Assembly (NCBI GenBank): GCA_035533595.1
Contig: DATLTN010000042.1
Location: forward strand, 1 to 44,396
Reading direction: 5' to 3'
Origin: Acidimicrobiales bacterium
GTDB taxonomy: Bacteria > Actinomycetota > Acidimicrobiia > Acidimicrobiales > Bog-793
Length of the DNA stretch: 44,396 nucleotides
Under the pieces are notes generated by a model that was not told the DNA's origin, searched no databases, and saw nothing but the letters and a program-made list of their open reading frames with translations. Both the position numbers and the translations under genes were made by a program. This document shows positions 1 to 7,843 of the stretch, piece by piece. Positions within the stretch are counted from its first letter, which is position 1; each line of letters begins with the position of its first letter.

Positions 1-235
1 CGTCGCCCGGGTCGATGATCTTCCAGTTCTCGCTCGTGCCCTCGCCGAGCGAGGGCGTGAAGACCCGCGGCACGGTGTCGAGGCGCTCACGGCGCTCCTC
101 GGTGAGGGTGTAGCGCATGCTGCCGACCTGGCGGACGTAGATCCGCTCCTGGTCGTAGCGGTCCTTGTAGACGTGGACGTTCTGCGCCGTCTGCTCGCGC
201 GTCGGGGTCTGCTCGCGTTCCTGCTGCTGGGTCAT
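1..235 (-). CDS. Hypothetical protein, N-terminal 78 residues, runs off the left edge
   Basis: The reading frame begins at the ATG complementary to 233-235 and is open to the window edge. A strong Shine-Dalgarno sequence (AGGAGG, complementary to 241-246) lies about 7 nt upstream, which fixes the start. The visible product is hydrophilic. It has a Gln/Glu-rich start (MTQQQEREQTPTREQ), a charged segment around HVYKDRYDQERIYVRQ, and no signal peptide or membrane segment. I do not recognise the family. The remainder lies outside the window, so function and full length cannot be judged. It is transcribed away from the methyltransferase gene at 507 and has a hairpin-rich leader (254-303). Confidence 0.6.
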   Translation of the reverse strand, partial: MTQQQEREQTPTREQTAQNVHVYKDRYDQERIYVRQVGSMRYTLTEERRERLDTVPRVFTPSLGEGTSENWKIIDPGD

Positions 236-253
236 GGGTGCCTCCTCGGGTGG

Positions 254-303
254 ACGACCGCAACCGGGTCGGTCGTGGGCAAGTGCTTCGGCCCACGAAG
301 CAC
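254..303 (-). promoter_or_regulatory. Two adjacent hairpins in the leader of the leftmost gene
   Basis: Two perfect inverted repeats lie in the presumed 5' UTR of the minus-strand gene starting at 235. One pairs 254-260 with 270-276 (7 bp). The other pairs 283-290 with 296-303 (8 bp, 5-nt loop). An alternative 6-bp pairing, 275-280 with 291-296, would compete with the second stem. A CACAAT-like -10 element can be read on the minus strand just beyond 310. The arrangement could be a regulatory leader or just GC-rich folding. The rest of 236-506 shows nothing else I can name. Confidence 0.3.
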
Positions 304-506
304 CACGCTCCGATTGTGCCATAGCGGCCCGTGACCGGGCCCTTCGGGTACGCGACTCGCAACGGTGGGCCGCCGGCCGGTGGATCGACTGGCGCTGAGC
401 TCTCCGAGTCCGGGAGGCGAGCTCGCAACGCCGCCGACTCGCCGGACAGGGCGCGCCTCGCGGCTCCGCATCTCAACACGCGCTCGGCTCGGCCGTTGAT
501 TCCCCT

Positions 507-1433
507 ATGCACATCACGACAGAAGCCGAGTGGGGAGAGCAGCGGGAAGCACTGCTCGAAGGGGCGATCGAGTTCGCGCGAGTGATGGAGCGCCGCCCCT
601 TCCAGAACGAGGCGGGGCTGCGGGGCGTGAGCGCCTTCGCCCTCTACTGGTTCGTGAAGCAGCTGCAGCCGGACGTCGTGTTCGAGGTGGGGGTGTGGCG
701 GGGCTTCAGCACGTGGCTCATCGAGCAGGCCGCGCCCGCAGCTGAGGTCTGGTCCTTCGACCCGATCTTCTTCTTCGGCGGCGAGCCGCAGCCCGTCTAC
801 CGCTCGCCCCGTGCCCGCTACTTCCGCGAGGACTTCTCCTGTGCCGACATCGCGGGCGACGTCGCCGCGGCGACGACGCCGCTCGCCTTCTTCGACGACC
901 ACCACCGTCAGCTGGCCCGCCTTGAGCAGTGCCGCCGGGTCGGGATCGAGCACGTGATCTTCGACGACAACCCGCCGCACCCCTACGGCCACCGCACCCT
1001 CGAGGACGAGCGCGCGGATGCCGTCGGCCGCGAAGCGCTCGCCGAGATGGCCGAGCGTTACGAGGTCTTCCCCGCACTCTGGGCGGTCGACGACGTCACC
1101 GAGTACCGCATCCGCGAGGCGGGGCTCGGCTTTCCCGTCACACCCGATCTCGCCTACCTGCACGCCGAGCGCAAGTGGCATTCCTACGTCACCTACGTGA
1201 AGGCCAGCCCCTCGGCAGAGGCGGCGAGGCGACCGGCGGTGGCGGTGGCGAACGGGGGCCTCAACCCGGTGCCCATGGTGCCGACCGACCCGGTGGCGCC
1301 GGCGAGCGCCGACGGGGCGCTGGTCGAGCAGATCCGGCGCCTCGCCTCGGCGAGCTCCGCGGCGATCAGCGCCCTCGACTGCCGCATCGCCTCCCTCGAG
1401 GGCGGGATCGCGGCCCTCGCGAAGAGCGCCTGA
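507..1433 (+). CDS. Class I SAM-dependent methyltransferase-like protein
   Basis: The 308-residue product has a Rossmann-type start. Residues 57-68 read DVVFEVGVWRGF, a glycine-rich motif I (E60, G62, G67) of the kind found in cephalosporin-hydroxylase/Methyltransf_24-like enzymes. A later acidic loop (around FDDNPPHPYG) and the stretch CADIAGDVAAATTP fit a nucleotide-binding fold. The substrate is unknown. The last 40 residues (from LVEQIRRLAS on) form a short heptad-like helix that resembles a coiled coil rather than part of the enzyme. No good ribosome binding site precedes the ATG at 507. The gene ends just before the disrupted GGDEF region in the same orientation. The coiled-coil tail may once have continued in frame into that region. 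Confidence 0.7.
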   Translation: MHITTEAEWGEQREALLEGAIEFARVMERRPFQNEAGLRGVSAFALYWFVKQLQPDVVFEVGVWRGFSTWLIEQAAPAAEVWSFDPIFFFGGEPQPVYRSPRARYFREDFSCADIAGDVAAATTPLAFFDDHHRQLARLEQCRRVGIEHVIFDDNPPHPYGHRTLEDERADAVGREALAEMAERYEVFPALWAVDDVTEYRIREAGLGFPVTPDLAYLHAERKWHSYVTYVKASPSAEAARRPAVAVANGGLNPVPMVPTDPVAPASADGALVEQIRRLASASSAAISALDCRIASLEGGIAALAKSA

Positions 1434-1489
1434 CCGCAGCTCCGGCCTCGGCCCGGCGGTCGACACCGGCGACCGCGCACGACGAGAAC

Positions 1490-2084
1490 GTGGCGCTGAA
1501 GCGGGAGCTTGTCGCGGCGCGAGCGGCGTCGCCCGCCTCCAGCAGCAGCTCAGCCAGCAAAACACCGCGCTCGACCAGCTGAGCGAGACCGAGCAGCTCA
1601 CCGGCCTCGCCAATCGCCGCTACGGCGAGGAGCGTCTGGACGCCGAGATCGAGCGGGCCCACCGCCACCACCGGCCGCTGTCGCTGTTGATGCTCGACCT
1701 CGACCACTTCAAGATGGTGAACGACACCCATGGCCACGCCGGCGGCGACAGCGTGCTGCGCGAGACGGCGCGGCGCATGCAACAGGTGCTGCGCGCCGGC
1801 GACGTCGCGGCGCGTTGGGGGGGGGAGAGGAGTTCCTCCTCATCCTCCCCGAAACCGAGCTCGAGGGCGCCGCTGTGCTCGGCGAGCGAGTGCTCGAAGA
1901 GGTGAGCGAGCGCCTGGTCGTCCTCGGCGACGGACGGAGTTGTGCGGTGACGTTGAGCGCCGGTGCGACGGATGGCGAAGCACGCGCCCGTGACCTGTTC
2001 GTTCGCCTCGCCGACGACGCCCTCTACCGGGCCAAGGCCGCCGGGCGCAACCGCCGCCTCAACCGCGAGGACGACGTGTCGTAG
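1490..2084 (+). pseudogene. Diguanylate cyclase (GGDEF domain), reading frame disrupted
   Basis: A complete GGDEF domain is recognisable but spread over several frames. A helix (from about 1531, RLQQQLSQQNTALDQ) leads into the domain-opening motif LTGLANRR near 1600 and the metal/substrate region LMLDLDHFKMVNDTHGHAGG near 1690. The signature is reached at RWGGE near 1814. The frame then breaks at a run of nine G (1817-1825), and the domain continues in another frame as EEFLLILPETE to the TAG at 2082-2084. Seven G would restore W-G-G-E-E-F exactly. The first frame has no ATG, GTG or TTG before the domain. A GTG at 1490 lies in yet another frame that opens VALKRELVAARA, so a second shift near 1520 is likely. 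Either this is a decayed gene, a slippage-controlled one, or a sequencing error. As read, it would not make an active c-di-GMP synthase. Confidence 0.75.
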
Positions 2085-2098
2085 GGGCGAACGGGCAG

Positions 2099-2116
2099 CT
2101 CCGCAGCTTGGCGGAG
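2099..2116 (+). terminator. Hairpin after the GGDEF region
   Basis: A perfect 6-bp stem (2099-2104 with 2111-2116, loop 2105-2110) starts 14 nt after the GGDEF stop codon. There is no T-run after it, which is common in high-GC actinobacteria, so termination is a guess. Confidence 0.35.
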
Positions 2117-2186
2117 ATGACCGCGGAGCGTGAAGAGGGCTAAAGTCCCTACCACTCTCCGTCGCCCCACCGGTAGCCTGCACGGT

Positions 2187-2942
2187 ATGCGGTCGTCGCG
2201 AAGTCACAGCTCGGAGAGGGAGAGCAGAGCAGGTGACGGCGCGCTCGTGATCACCGGTGTGCTGATTGCGGAAGGCGCGAGCGCCCGTGCCGATGCCCCG
2301 ACGACCAAGCGCTACCGCGTCTCGGACGGCCAGACGATCATCGGCCACGCCTCGCTGATCATCGGTTCGGTCGCCCTCGGTGCCGTCCTCCTCGGCTATC
2401 TCCAGGGCAGCGAGATCGTGCCGATGTTCGCCGTCGGCAGCTGTGGCCTGGTGTTTGCCTCACTTTGGTGCACCATCACCAAGCAGTACCCGATTGCGAC
2501 GGTCTACGGAGCCTTCGCCGGCTTCAATTTTAGCTACGCGCTCTTGCAGCTCGGCGTCTCGCACGACTGGTACGCGATCCCAATTGACTCCCTCACCACG
2601 GTGCTCTTGGTCTACGCGCTGTCCTGGCTCGGCATTTTCCTGCTGCTCTCCTTTATCGCCTACCAAGCGTCGTTGACCTCACTCGGCCTCTTCCTCTCGG
2701 TCTCGGCGGGCCTCGGCCTCGTCGCCGGAGCCACCGGTGCCGGCTCACTCACGCTGCTCCGCTGGGCGGCCGTGCCGGTGGGGCTGGTCGCTCTGCTCAG
2801 TGTGAGCGCGATCGGCCACGTGATGTGGGGCTGGCACGTCCGCAACCACATCGCTCGCCAGCGGGCCCGCGGGGCAGTAGTGGGCGGACCAGCGCACCTG
2901 GCCGCCGACCGCCGTCTTCGTTCACGCACGCCTGCCGAATAA
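2187..2942 (+). CDS. Polytopic membrane protein, SatP/GPR1-FUN34-YaaH-like
   Basis: The protein has six predicted hydrophobic segments, starting after a hydrophilic 40-60 residue N-terminus. The segments run from IIGHASLIIGSVALGAVL to LLSVSAIGHVMWGW. Spacing of the helices and the central stretch YGAFAGFNFSYALLQLG resemble the acetate/succinate-proton symporter family (E. coli SatP), in which a Gly-Ala-Phe-Trp segment follows the second helix. The resemblance is by topology and a few residues only, so substrate specificity is not assigned. The open frame extends upstream to 2130, and I chose the ATG at 2187 without a good Shine-Dalgarno sequence. A GTG at 2247 is an alternative. A TAAAGT element at 2141-2146 could be the -10 box. 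The stop is 13 nt before the collagen-like gene, so the two may be co-transcribed. Confidence 0.55.
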   Translation: MRSSRSHSSERESRAGDGALVITGVLIAEGASARADAPTTKRYRVSDGQTIIGHASLIIGSVALGAVLLGYLQGSEIVPMFAVGSCGLVFASLWCTITKQYPIATVYGAFAGFNFSYALLQLGVSHDWYAIPIDSLTTVLLVYALSWLGIFLLLSFIAYQASLTSLGLFLSVSAGLGLVAGATGAGSLTLLRWAAVPVGLVALLSVSAIGHVMWGWHVRNHIARQRARGAVVGGPAHLAADRRLRSRTPAE

Positions 2943-2955
2943 GCGTCGCCAGCTG

Positions 2956-5253
2956 ATGACGCGAACAGATGGTCCGGCAGGCGACAAGCCTGGCGGGGAC
3001 TTCGAGGCGCGGCGCGGCCTGAGCGGCGCCTGGTGCGTGGTGCGCTCTGACCGTAGCCCCGTTGCCCGCGCGGCGCGAGGTGTGGAGATCGCCCTCCTTT
3101 TCGCTGGGACCTCCGTTCTCTGGGCGCCGGCCGCGTTTGCCAGCACCGGTGGCAGCGGCACCGTGGGCGCGGTGTTCGCGTCGAACCGAGGAGCGAACGG
3201 CAAGGTCGTCGATGGCGTGAAGCTCGTCCCCATCACCGCCGGTTCGGCACAGCACGCGCAGCCAGTGAAGAGGCTCAATCCGGTGGCCTTCCAGCTCCTC
3301 GGGTACGGGCCACCCCCGACGGGCAACGGCGCGAGCTCCACTTCCGGCACCTCCACCAACCCGGTCGTGCGGCGGCTCCTGCAGAGCCTCGGCAATGCCT
3401 CCCCTGCGGGGAGTTCGCCTTCGACACCCAACTCCAGCCCCACGGGTGCCAGCGGACTCGGGGGTGGGAGCAACGCGGCGGGCGCGCGTGGGCTGACAGG
3501 GGCGCAGGGCCCGAGCGGCAATTCCGGTCAGCCCGGCCTCCGGGGGAACCCCGGGAGTCTTGGAGCGACCGGGCCGGGAGGACTCGCTGGAACCGCGGGG
3601 AACACGGGGGCCGTGGGGTCGAGCGGTACCGCCGGCAGTAATGGAAATACCGGACCGACGGGCCTCACCGGCGCGACCGGTGCCCAGGGCGTCGAGGGCG
3701 TTCAGGGCGTGAGCGGCTCTCAGGGCGTCCAGGGCGTCAGTGGCTCCAACGGCGCGACCGGCGCCCAGGGAGCTTCGGGCTCCAACGGCGCGACGGGGAG
3801 CTCGGGCGTCAACGGAGCGAACGGCGCCACCGGCGCCACGGGCTCCAACGGCTCCAACGGCGCGACCGGCGCGCAGGGCACCACCGGCGTCACCGGCGCG
3901 CAGGGTCCGGCGGGGCCGACCGGTGTGCAGGGACCGACGGGCCTCACCGGCGCGACCGGTGCCCAGGGCGTCCAGGGCGTGAGCGGTTCTCAGGGCATCC
4001 AGGGCGTCAACGGCGCGTCCGGCGCGACCGGTGCCCAGGGAGCTTCGGGCTCCAACGGCTCCAACGGCGCGCAGGGTCCGACGGGACCGGCCGGTGTGCA
4101 GGGACCGACGGGCCTCACCGGCGCGACCGGCGCCCAGGGCATCCAGGGCGTCAGCGGCTCCAACGGCGCGTCCGGCGCCCAGGGAGCTTCGGGCTCCAAC
4201 GGTTCCAACGGCGCGACCGGGAGCTCGGGCGTCAACGGAGCGAACGGCGCCACCGGCGCCACCGGCTCCAACGGCTCCAACGGCGCGACCGGCGCGCAGG
4301 GCGCCACCGGCGTCACCGGCGCGCAGGGTCTGGCGGGACCGACCGGTGTGCAGGGACCGACGGGTCTCACCGGCGCGACCGGTGCCCAGGGCGTCCAGGG
4401 CGTGAGCGGTTCTCAGGGCATCCAGGGCATCCAGGGCGTCAGCGGCTCCAACGGCTCCAACGGAGCGAACGGCGCGACCGGCGCGCAGGGCACCACCGGC
4501 GTCACCGGCGCGCAGGGTCCGGCGGGACCGACCGGTGTGCAGGGACCGACGGGGCTCACCGGCGCGACCGGTGCCCAGGGCATCCAAGGCGTGAGCGGAT
4601 CGAACGGCGCCACCGGCGCGCAGGGTCCGGCTGGACCGACCGGAGTCCAGGGGCCGAGTGGGTTGCTCGGCGCCACCGGTGTAACAGGTACCCAAGGGGC
4701 ACAGGGCACCCAGGGTTCCACAGGATTGGCTGGTGGCAACGGAGGAACTGGTGCGCAGGGCGCTCAGGGTGTCGCTGGCGCGACCGGACCCCAGGGTGCC
4801 TCTGGTGTGAATGGAGCGAACGGCGCGACCGGCCCGCAGGGCGCCACCGGCGCCCAGGGTACGGCTGGTCTTGGTGGCGCGACGGGTGCGACCGGTGCGG
4901 GCGCGACCGGTGCGACCGGTGTGGGCGCCACGGGTGCCACGGGCGTGCCTGGCGCCACCGGCTCCCAGGGCGCCACCGGGGTTTCAGGCGCGACCGGTGC
5001 CGCTGGAACTGCGGGCGCGTCAGCCTTCACCGCCACCTCCCCGAGAAATCAAGCCACGTTCTTTGTCGTCTGTCCCGGGAGTGAACTCGCTTTTGGTGGC
5101 GGCGGGAGCGAGCCAGGACCTGGACAGCTGCTCGTCTCCGCGCCTACAGATGGCAGCGGCGCCGTCCTCACCGCAGCGGGCGCTGCCCACGGTTGGTCAG
5201 TCACTTTCTCCGCGGCCAACAAACAACCCACCGTGTGGGTGATCTGCGCGTAA
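2956..5253 (+). CDS. Exported collagen-like Gly-X-Y repeat protein
   Basis: This 765-residue protein is built in three parts. Residues 1-63 hold a long Arg-rich n-region and a hydrophobic core (IALLFAGTSVLWAPAAFA) ending in an AFA|ST signal-peptidase-like site. A GTG at codon 28 or 29 would give a more normal signal peptide length. Residues 64-175 are a Ser/Gly/Pro-rich linker. From about 3481 to 5019 the protein is an unbroken run of about 171 Gly-X-Y triplets rich in GAT, GAQ, GSN, GVQ and GPT, typical of bacterial collagen triple helices such as those of BclA-type exosporium proteins. The last 80 residues form a globular domain with two cysteines (VVCPGSELAFGGG and WVICA at the very end). 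A Cys-Pro-Gly...GGG...Trp...Cys layout is common at the C-terminus of secreted actinobacterial proteins. It probably forms a trimeric filament or surface layer. No sortase motif or C-terminal anchor is visible. Confidence 0.9.
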   Translation: MTRTDGPAGDKPGGDFEARRGLSGAWCVVRSDRSPVARAARGVEIALLFAGTSVLWAPAAFASTGGSGTVGAVFASNRGANGKVVDGVKLVPITAGSAQHAQPVKRLNPVAFQLLGYGPPPTGNGASSTSGTSTNPVVRRLLQSLGNASPAGSSPSTPNSSPTGASGLGGGSNAAGARGLTGAQGPSGNSGQPGLRGNPGSLGATGPGGLAGTAGNTGAVGSSGTAGSNGNTGPTGLTGATGAQGVEGVQGVSGSQGVQGVSGSNGATGAQGASGSNGATGSSGVNGANGATGATGSNGSNGATGAQGTTGVTGAQGPAGPTGVQGPTGLTGATGAQGVQGVSGSQGIQGVNGASGATGAQGASGSNGSNGAQGPTGPAGVQGPTGLTGATGAQGIQGVSGSNGASGAQGASGSNGSNGATGSSGVNGANGATGATGSNGSNGATGAQGATGVTGAQGLAGPTGVQGPTGLTGATGAQGVQGVSGSQGIQGIQGVSGSNGSNGANGATGAQGTTGVTGAQGPAGPTGVQGPTGLTGATGAQGIQGVSGSNGATGAQGPAGPTGVQGPSGLLGATGVTGTQGAQGTQGSTGLAGGNGGTGAQGAQGVAGATGPQGASGVNGANGATGPQGATGAQGTAGLGGATGATGAGATGATGVGATGATGVPGATGSQGATGVSGATGAAGTAGASAFTATSPRNQATFFVVCPGSELAFGGGGSEPGPGQLLVSAPTDGSGAVLTAAGAAHGWSVTFSAANKQPTVWVICA
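3652..4650 (+). repeat. Five tandem variable-length macro-repeats in the collagen-like gene
   Basis: Each unit opens with GPTGLTGATGAQG and closes with GVQ, and the first codon of each falls exactly at the end of the previous unit. The units are 3652-3930 (31 triplets), 3931-4101 (19), 4102-4353 (28), 4354-4542 (21) and 4543-4650 (12). A diverged sixth start (GPSGLLGATG) follows at 4651. Length differences are whole triplets, so the frame is kept. The DNA is nearly identical between copies over long stretches, which makes recombination or replication slippage likely. Confidence 0.9.
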
Positions 5254-5705
5254 GTCACTCACGTCAGGACGGCGCGGGCCATGGCTCAGCGCCCCGCCCC
5301 CGGGCCACCGTTCGCCGCACCGAGAAACTCTGGTGGAAGGCGGCGCCCAACATGCAGGCAGCTGGGTACCGAACCGCCCGTCGGCAACGGGCGGTCTTGC
5401 GCAGCTCCCTGCGAGGCCAAGTCCTGGCCTACTCGTTCGCGGTCCGTCGCCCGACGTCGAACCGTTGCTGATGCCGATGTAGCCCGATTGCACAGGCTCC
5501 CTCACCCGAGGGTTGCGCTCTCTAGGATCGACGTCCTGGTGATCTCTGCCCGCTTGGTTCCCTACTCCGATTCGTGCTTCGAATACGGAGAGTGTTCGAT
5601 GGGGTTCGTCGTGGGTACGCGCTGAACATCGCCCGGCCCGTGCAAGTTGACGGGGTGGCCTGATTCGTGCTCGAGCCCGAATCGGCGACGAACCAGCGGA
5701 ACCGG
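5254..5705. other. Intergenic stretch without a convincing gene
   Basis: This 452-bp gap between the collagen-like gene and the MmgE/PrpD gene holds only short overlapping frames in both directions, with low-complexity or Arg/Pro-rich translations and no recognisable domain. It contains one clear hairpin (5373-5395). A TTGACG at 5647-5652 could be a -35 box for the downstream gene, but I see no matching -10. No tRNA-like cloverleaf was found. Confidence 0.5.
5373..5395 (+). terminator. Hairpin downstream of the collagen-like gene
   Basis: A perfect 9-bp stem (5373-5381 with 5387-5395) with a 5-nt loop lies about 120 nt after the collagen-like stop codon. No T-run follows. It is a plausible terminator for that gene. 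Confidence 0.45.
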
Positions 5706-7121
5706 ATGACCCCCTCGATCAGCCGTACCTTTGCCCGATGGGCCGCCTCCGTCACCTATGACGACCTCCCCGCCGAGGTAGTGGAGAAGGTGAAGGCGCT
5801 GGTGCTGTTCCATCTCGTCGCCGACCTGTTCGGTGCGGAGGACGATCACGCTCGGGCGCTAGTCGAACTGGTGAAGAGCGAGGAGGCCAAGCCCGACGGG
5901 GCCACGATCCTCGTCGACGGGGGAAAGGTCACCCGCACCGGCGCCGTGCTCGCGAACTGTGAGCTCGCGCACATCGCGGGCCTCTGGGACTCGTTCCGGA
6001 TGATCACCCATCCCGGGCCCGTGCTCATCGCGGTGGCGCTCGCCAACGCCGAGCTGAATCACAAGAGCGGCAAGGATCTGATCACCGCGCTCGCTGCCGG
6101 CTACGAGTTCGAGTGCCGGCTCGCCGACGACTTCGTGCCGAGCACCTCGGCTCAGGGCTTTCGGCCTGCGCCCGTGTTCTCGACGATGGGTGCGGCGATG
6201 GTCGCGGGAAAGCTGCTCGACCTCGACGAGGACCAGCTCGTCACGATGATCGCCATTGCCGCGAGCAGCGCCTCGGGACTCAATGAGCCGGGGCGGGTAG
6301 GCGGCGACGAACGGGTTTTCCACGAGCCGAATGCGGCGCGACAGGGCGTGTTCGCCGCGCTGATGGCGAGCTTCGGCGGCGCCCGCGGGTCGGAGAGCGC
6401 GATCGAGGGCGACGCGGGCTTCTACAACGCGTACGCCGGGAGCAGGGACGGCCACCTCTCGTACGTCTTTCGCGGGGAGCGCAAGATCGACCTCGCCTCG
6501 ATCACCGAGGGACTGGGCGAGCGCTACACGATGCTCACGGTGATGTTCCGGATCTACAACACCTCCGGCTACAACCAGCCGGTCATCGAGCTGATGACCG
6601 AGCTGCACCGCGAGCACCACCTCGACCCCGCGGAGATCGAGGAGGTGGTGATCTCGATGAACTACCTCGAGACCCTTTATCCGAGCCCCGAGTTCCCCCG
6701 CTTCGCCGACCCGACGGTGCCGCGCGTCGGCTCGATCCAGTTCTTCTGCGCGCACGCCGCGGTGAACGGCGGCTTCCCCGTCGTCGGCGGCGACACCTTC
6801 GGGCCGACGGGCGACGACGTCTTCCACGACCAGGCGGTCATCGACTTCATGACCGAGCGGGTGCGCCTCGTCGGCGTACACGACCAGCCGATGTTCTCAC
6901 CCTCGATCAGCGTGCGCCTGCGCTCGGGGGCGACCATTTCGGGGGTCTACCCATACGACCGCATGGCGTGGCTCTTCGACGAACTCGTCGACAACCTCGG
7001 TCGCTGCACGCCGCGCATGCCCGGCGGCCGCGGCCGTCTGGGCGCGCTCGCCGAGTTGGCCCGGCGACTGGAATCCCTTGACGGCGTGGCGCCGATCATC
7101 GAGGCGATGGCGGCCGGTTAG
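5706..7121 (+). CDS. MmgE/PrpD family protein
   Basis: The 471-residue product matches the MmgE/PrpD superfamily in length and layout. This superfamily includes 2-methylcitrate dehydratase, cis-aconitate decarboxylase and iminodisuccinate epimerase. Features are the all-helical N-terminal domain beginning SRTFARWAASVTYDDLPAEV, the stretch NCELAHIAGLWDSF (family members often have a His-Asp pair here), and HPGPVLIAVALANAE. The N-domain continues with GAAMVAGKLLDLDEDQ, and the lid domain follows from about residue 270. The substrate cannot be told from sequence, since no prpB, prpC or aconitase lies nearby. A GTG at 5667 gives 13 more residues. I preferred the ATG at 5706 because family similarity begins there. 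It converges on the methyltransferase gene with only 13 nt between the two stop codons. Confidence 0.85.
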   Translation: MTPSISRTFARWAASVTYDDLPAEVVEKVKALVLFHLVADLFGAEDDHARALVELVKSEEAKPDGATILVDGGKVTRTGAVLANCELAHIAGLWDSFRMITHPGPVLIAVALANAELNHKSGKDLITALAAGYEFECRLADDFVPSTSAQGFRPAPVFSTMGAAMVAGKLLDLDEDQLVTMIAIAASSASGLNEPGRVGGDERVFHEPNAARQGVFAALMASFGGARGSESAIEGDAGFYNAYAGSRDGHLSYVFRGERKIDLASITEGLGERYTMLTVMFRIYNTSGYNQPVIELMTELHREHHLDPAEIEEVVISMNYLETLYPSPEFPRFADPTVPRVGSIQFFCAHAAVNGGFPVVGGDTFGPTGDDVFHDQAVIDFMTERVRLVGVHDQPMFSPSISVRLRSGATISGVYPYDRMAWLFDELVDNLGRCTPRMPGGRGRLGALAELARRLESLDGVAPIIEAMAAG

Positions 7122-7134
7122 TCGGCCGCGCTGG

Positions 7135-7773
7135 TCACGGGGCGCGAAAGACGAAGAGGTGGTTGAGGCCGAGCTCGAAGCGGCGGTGGGTCTCGAGGCG
7201 GAAGCCTTCGCGGCTGAACAGCGCGACCGTCGTCGCCGGGGAGAAGCCCCAGTGTTCTTCGGCCTCCATGCCGCGCAGCACCCGCAGGGCGATGAGTACG
7301 TCGAGCAGGCGATCGACGAGGGGTGCCGGCACCGTCAGCACGAGTCGGCCTCCCGGGCGGAGGGCCTGCCGGCAGCCCTTCGCGAAGGCCCGCTGGCCCT
7401 CGGCGGGAACGTGTTCGAGGACCGCGAGGGCGGTGAGGACGTCGAAGCGCTCGTCGGGAGCGAGCGCATCGGGGAACTGACCCCTCCGGAGGGTGATGCC
7501 CACACGCGCGCTCACGCCGGGGTCGGGGTCGATCCCCACCCCCTCACGGATCCACGGCAGGCGGGTGAACAGGCTTCCGTCGGCGCAACCGATGTCGAGG
7601 ACCGCGTCCTCACGGCCGATGAACGGGGCGGCTCTGCGGATCCGCATGCGCTGCAGGGCCCGGTCCAGCCACTTGAGGTCGCCGGCCGGGCCAGCGGGGT
7701 GGGGTGCTGCTGGCAATGCTCTGCTCCTCGACGACGAGACGGACCCCGACAGCCTGCCGGAGATCGCGCCCAT
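7135..7773 (-). CDS. Class I SAM-dependent methyltransferase
   Basis: The 212-residue protein is a Methyltransf_11/23-type enzyme. Motif I is AVLDIGCADGSLF, followed by GVGIDPDPG (acidic end of strand 2), FDVLTALAVLEHV (motif II with the typical Leu-Glu-His) and RPGGRLVLTVP (post motif). The open frame extends upstream to 7941. The extra part overlaps the divergent glycosyltransferase gene and reads as its antisense, so I placed the start at the ATG complementary to 7771-7773. Divergent pairing with a GT2 glycosyltransferase suggests a role in glycan or lipid-linked sugar modification, which is inference only. Confidence 0.8.
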   Translation of the reverse strand: MGAISGRLSGSVSSSRSRALPAAPHPAGPAGDLKWLDRALQRMRIRRAAPFIGREDAVLDIGCADGSLFTRLPWIREGVGIDPDPGVSARVGITLRRGQFPDALAPDERFDVLTALAVLEHVPAEGQRAFAKGCRQALRPGGRLVLTVPAPLVDRLLDVLIALRVLRGMEAEEHWGFSPATTVALFSREGFRLETHRRFELGLNHLFVFRAP

Positions 7774-7843
7774 CAGTAGGATCGGGGGGAGTTCCCGCGC
7801 CGCTCCTCGCTCCCGCGTGCCCGGTGCGGGCACCTCCTCACCG

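Noticed and set aside
87-1613. 508-residue minus-strand open frame
   Set aside because: Its translation is Arg/Val/Glu-rich and antisense to the methyltransferase and GGDEF regions. The frame of the gene starting at 235 is different.
3652-4650. Tandem repeats considered as a CRISPR array or satellite
   Set aside because: The repeats are in frame, of variable length and encode Gly-X-Y triplets. There are no constant repeats with unique spacers.
2797-4695. 632-residue open frame on the minus strand across the collagen-like gene
   Set aside because: It is the antisense of Gly-X-Y codons, with a periodic Arg/Ala/Gly composition. The plus-strand frame has a signal peptide and a real C-terminal domain.
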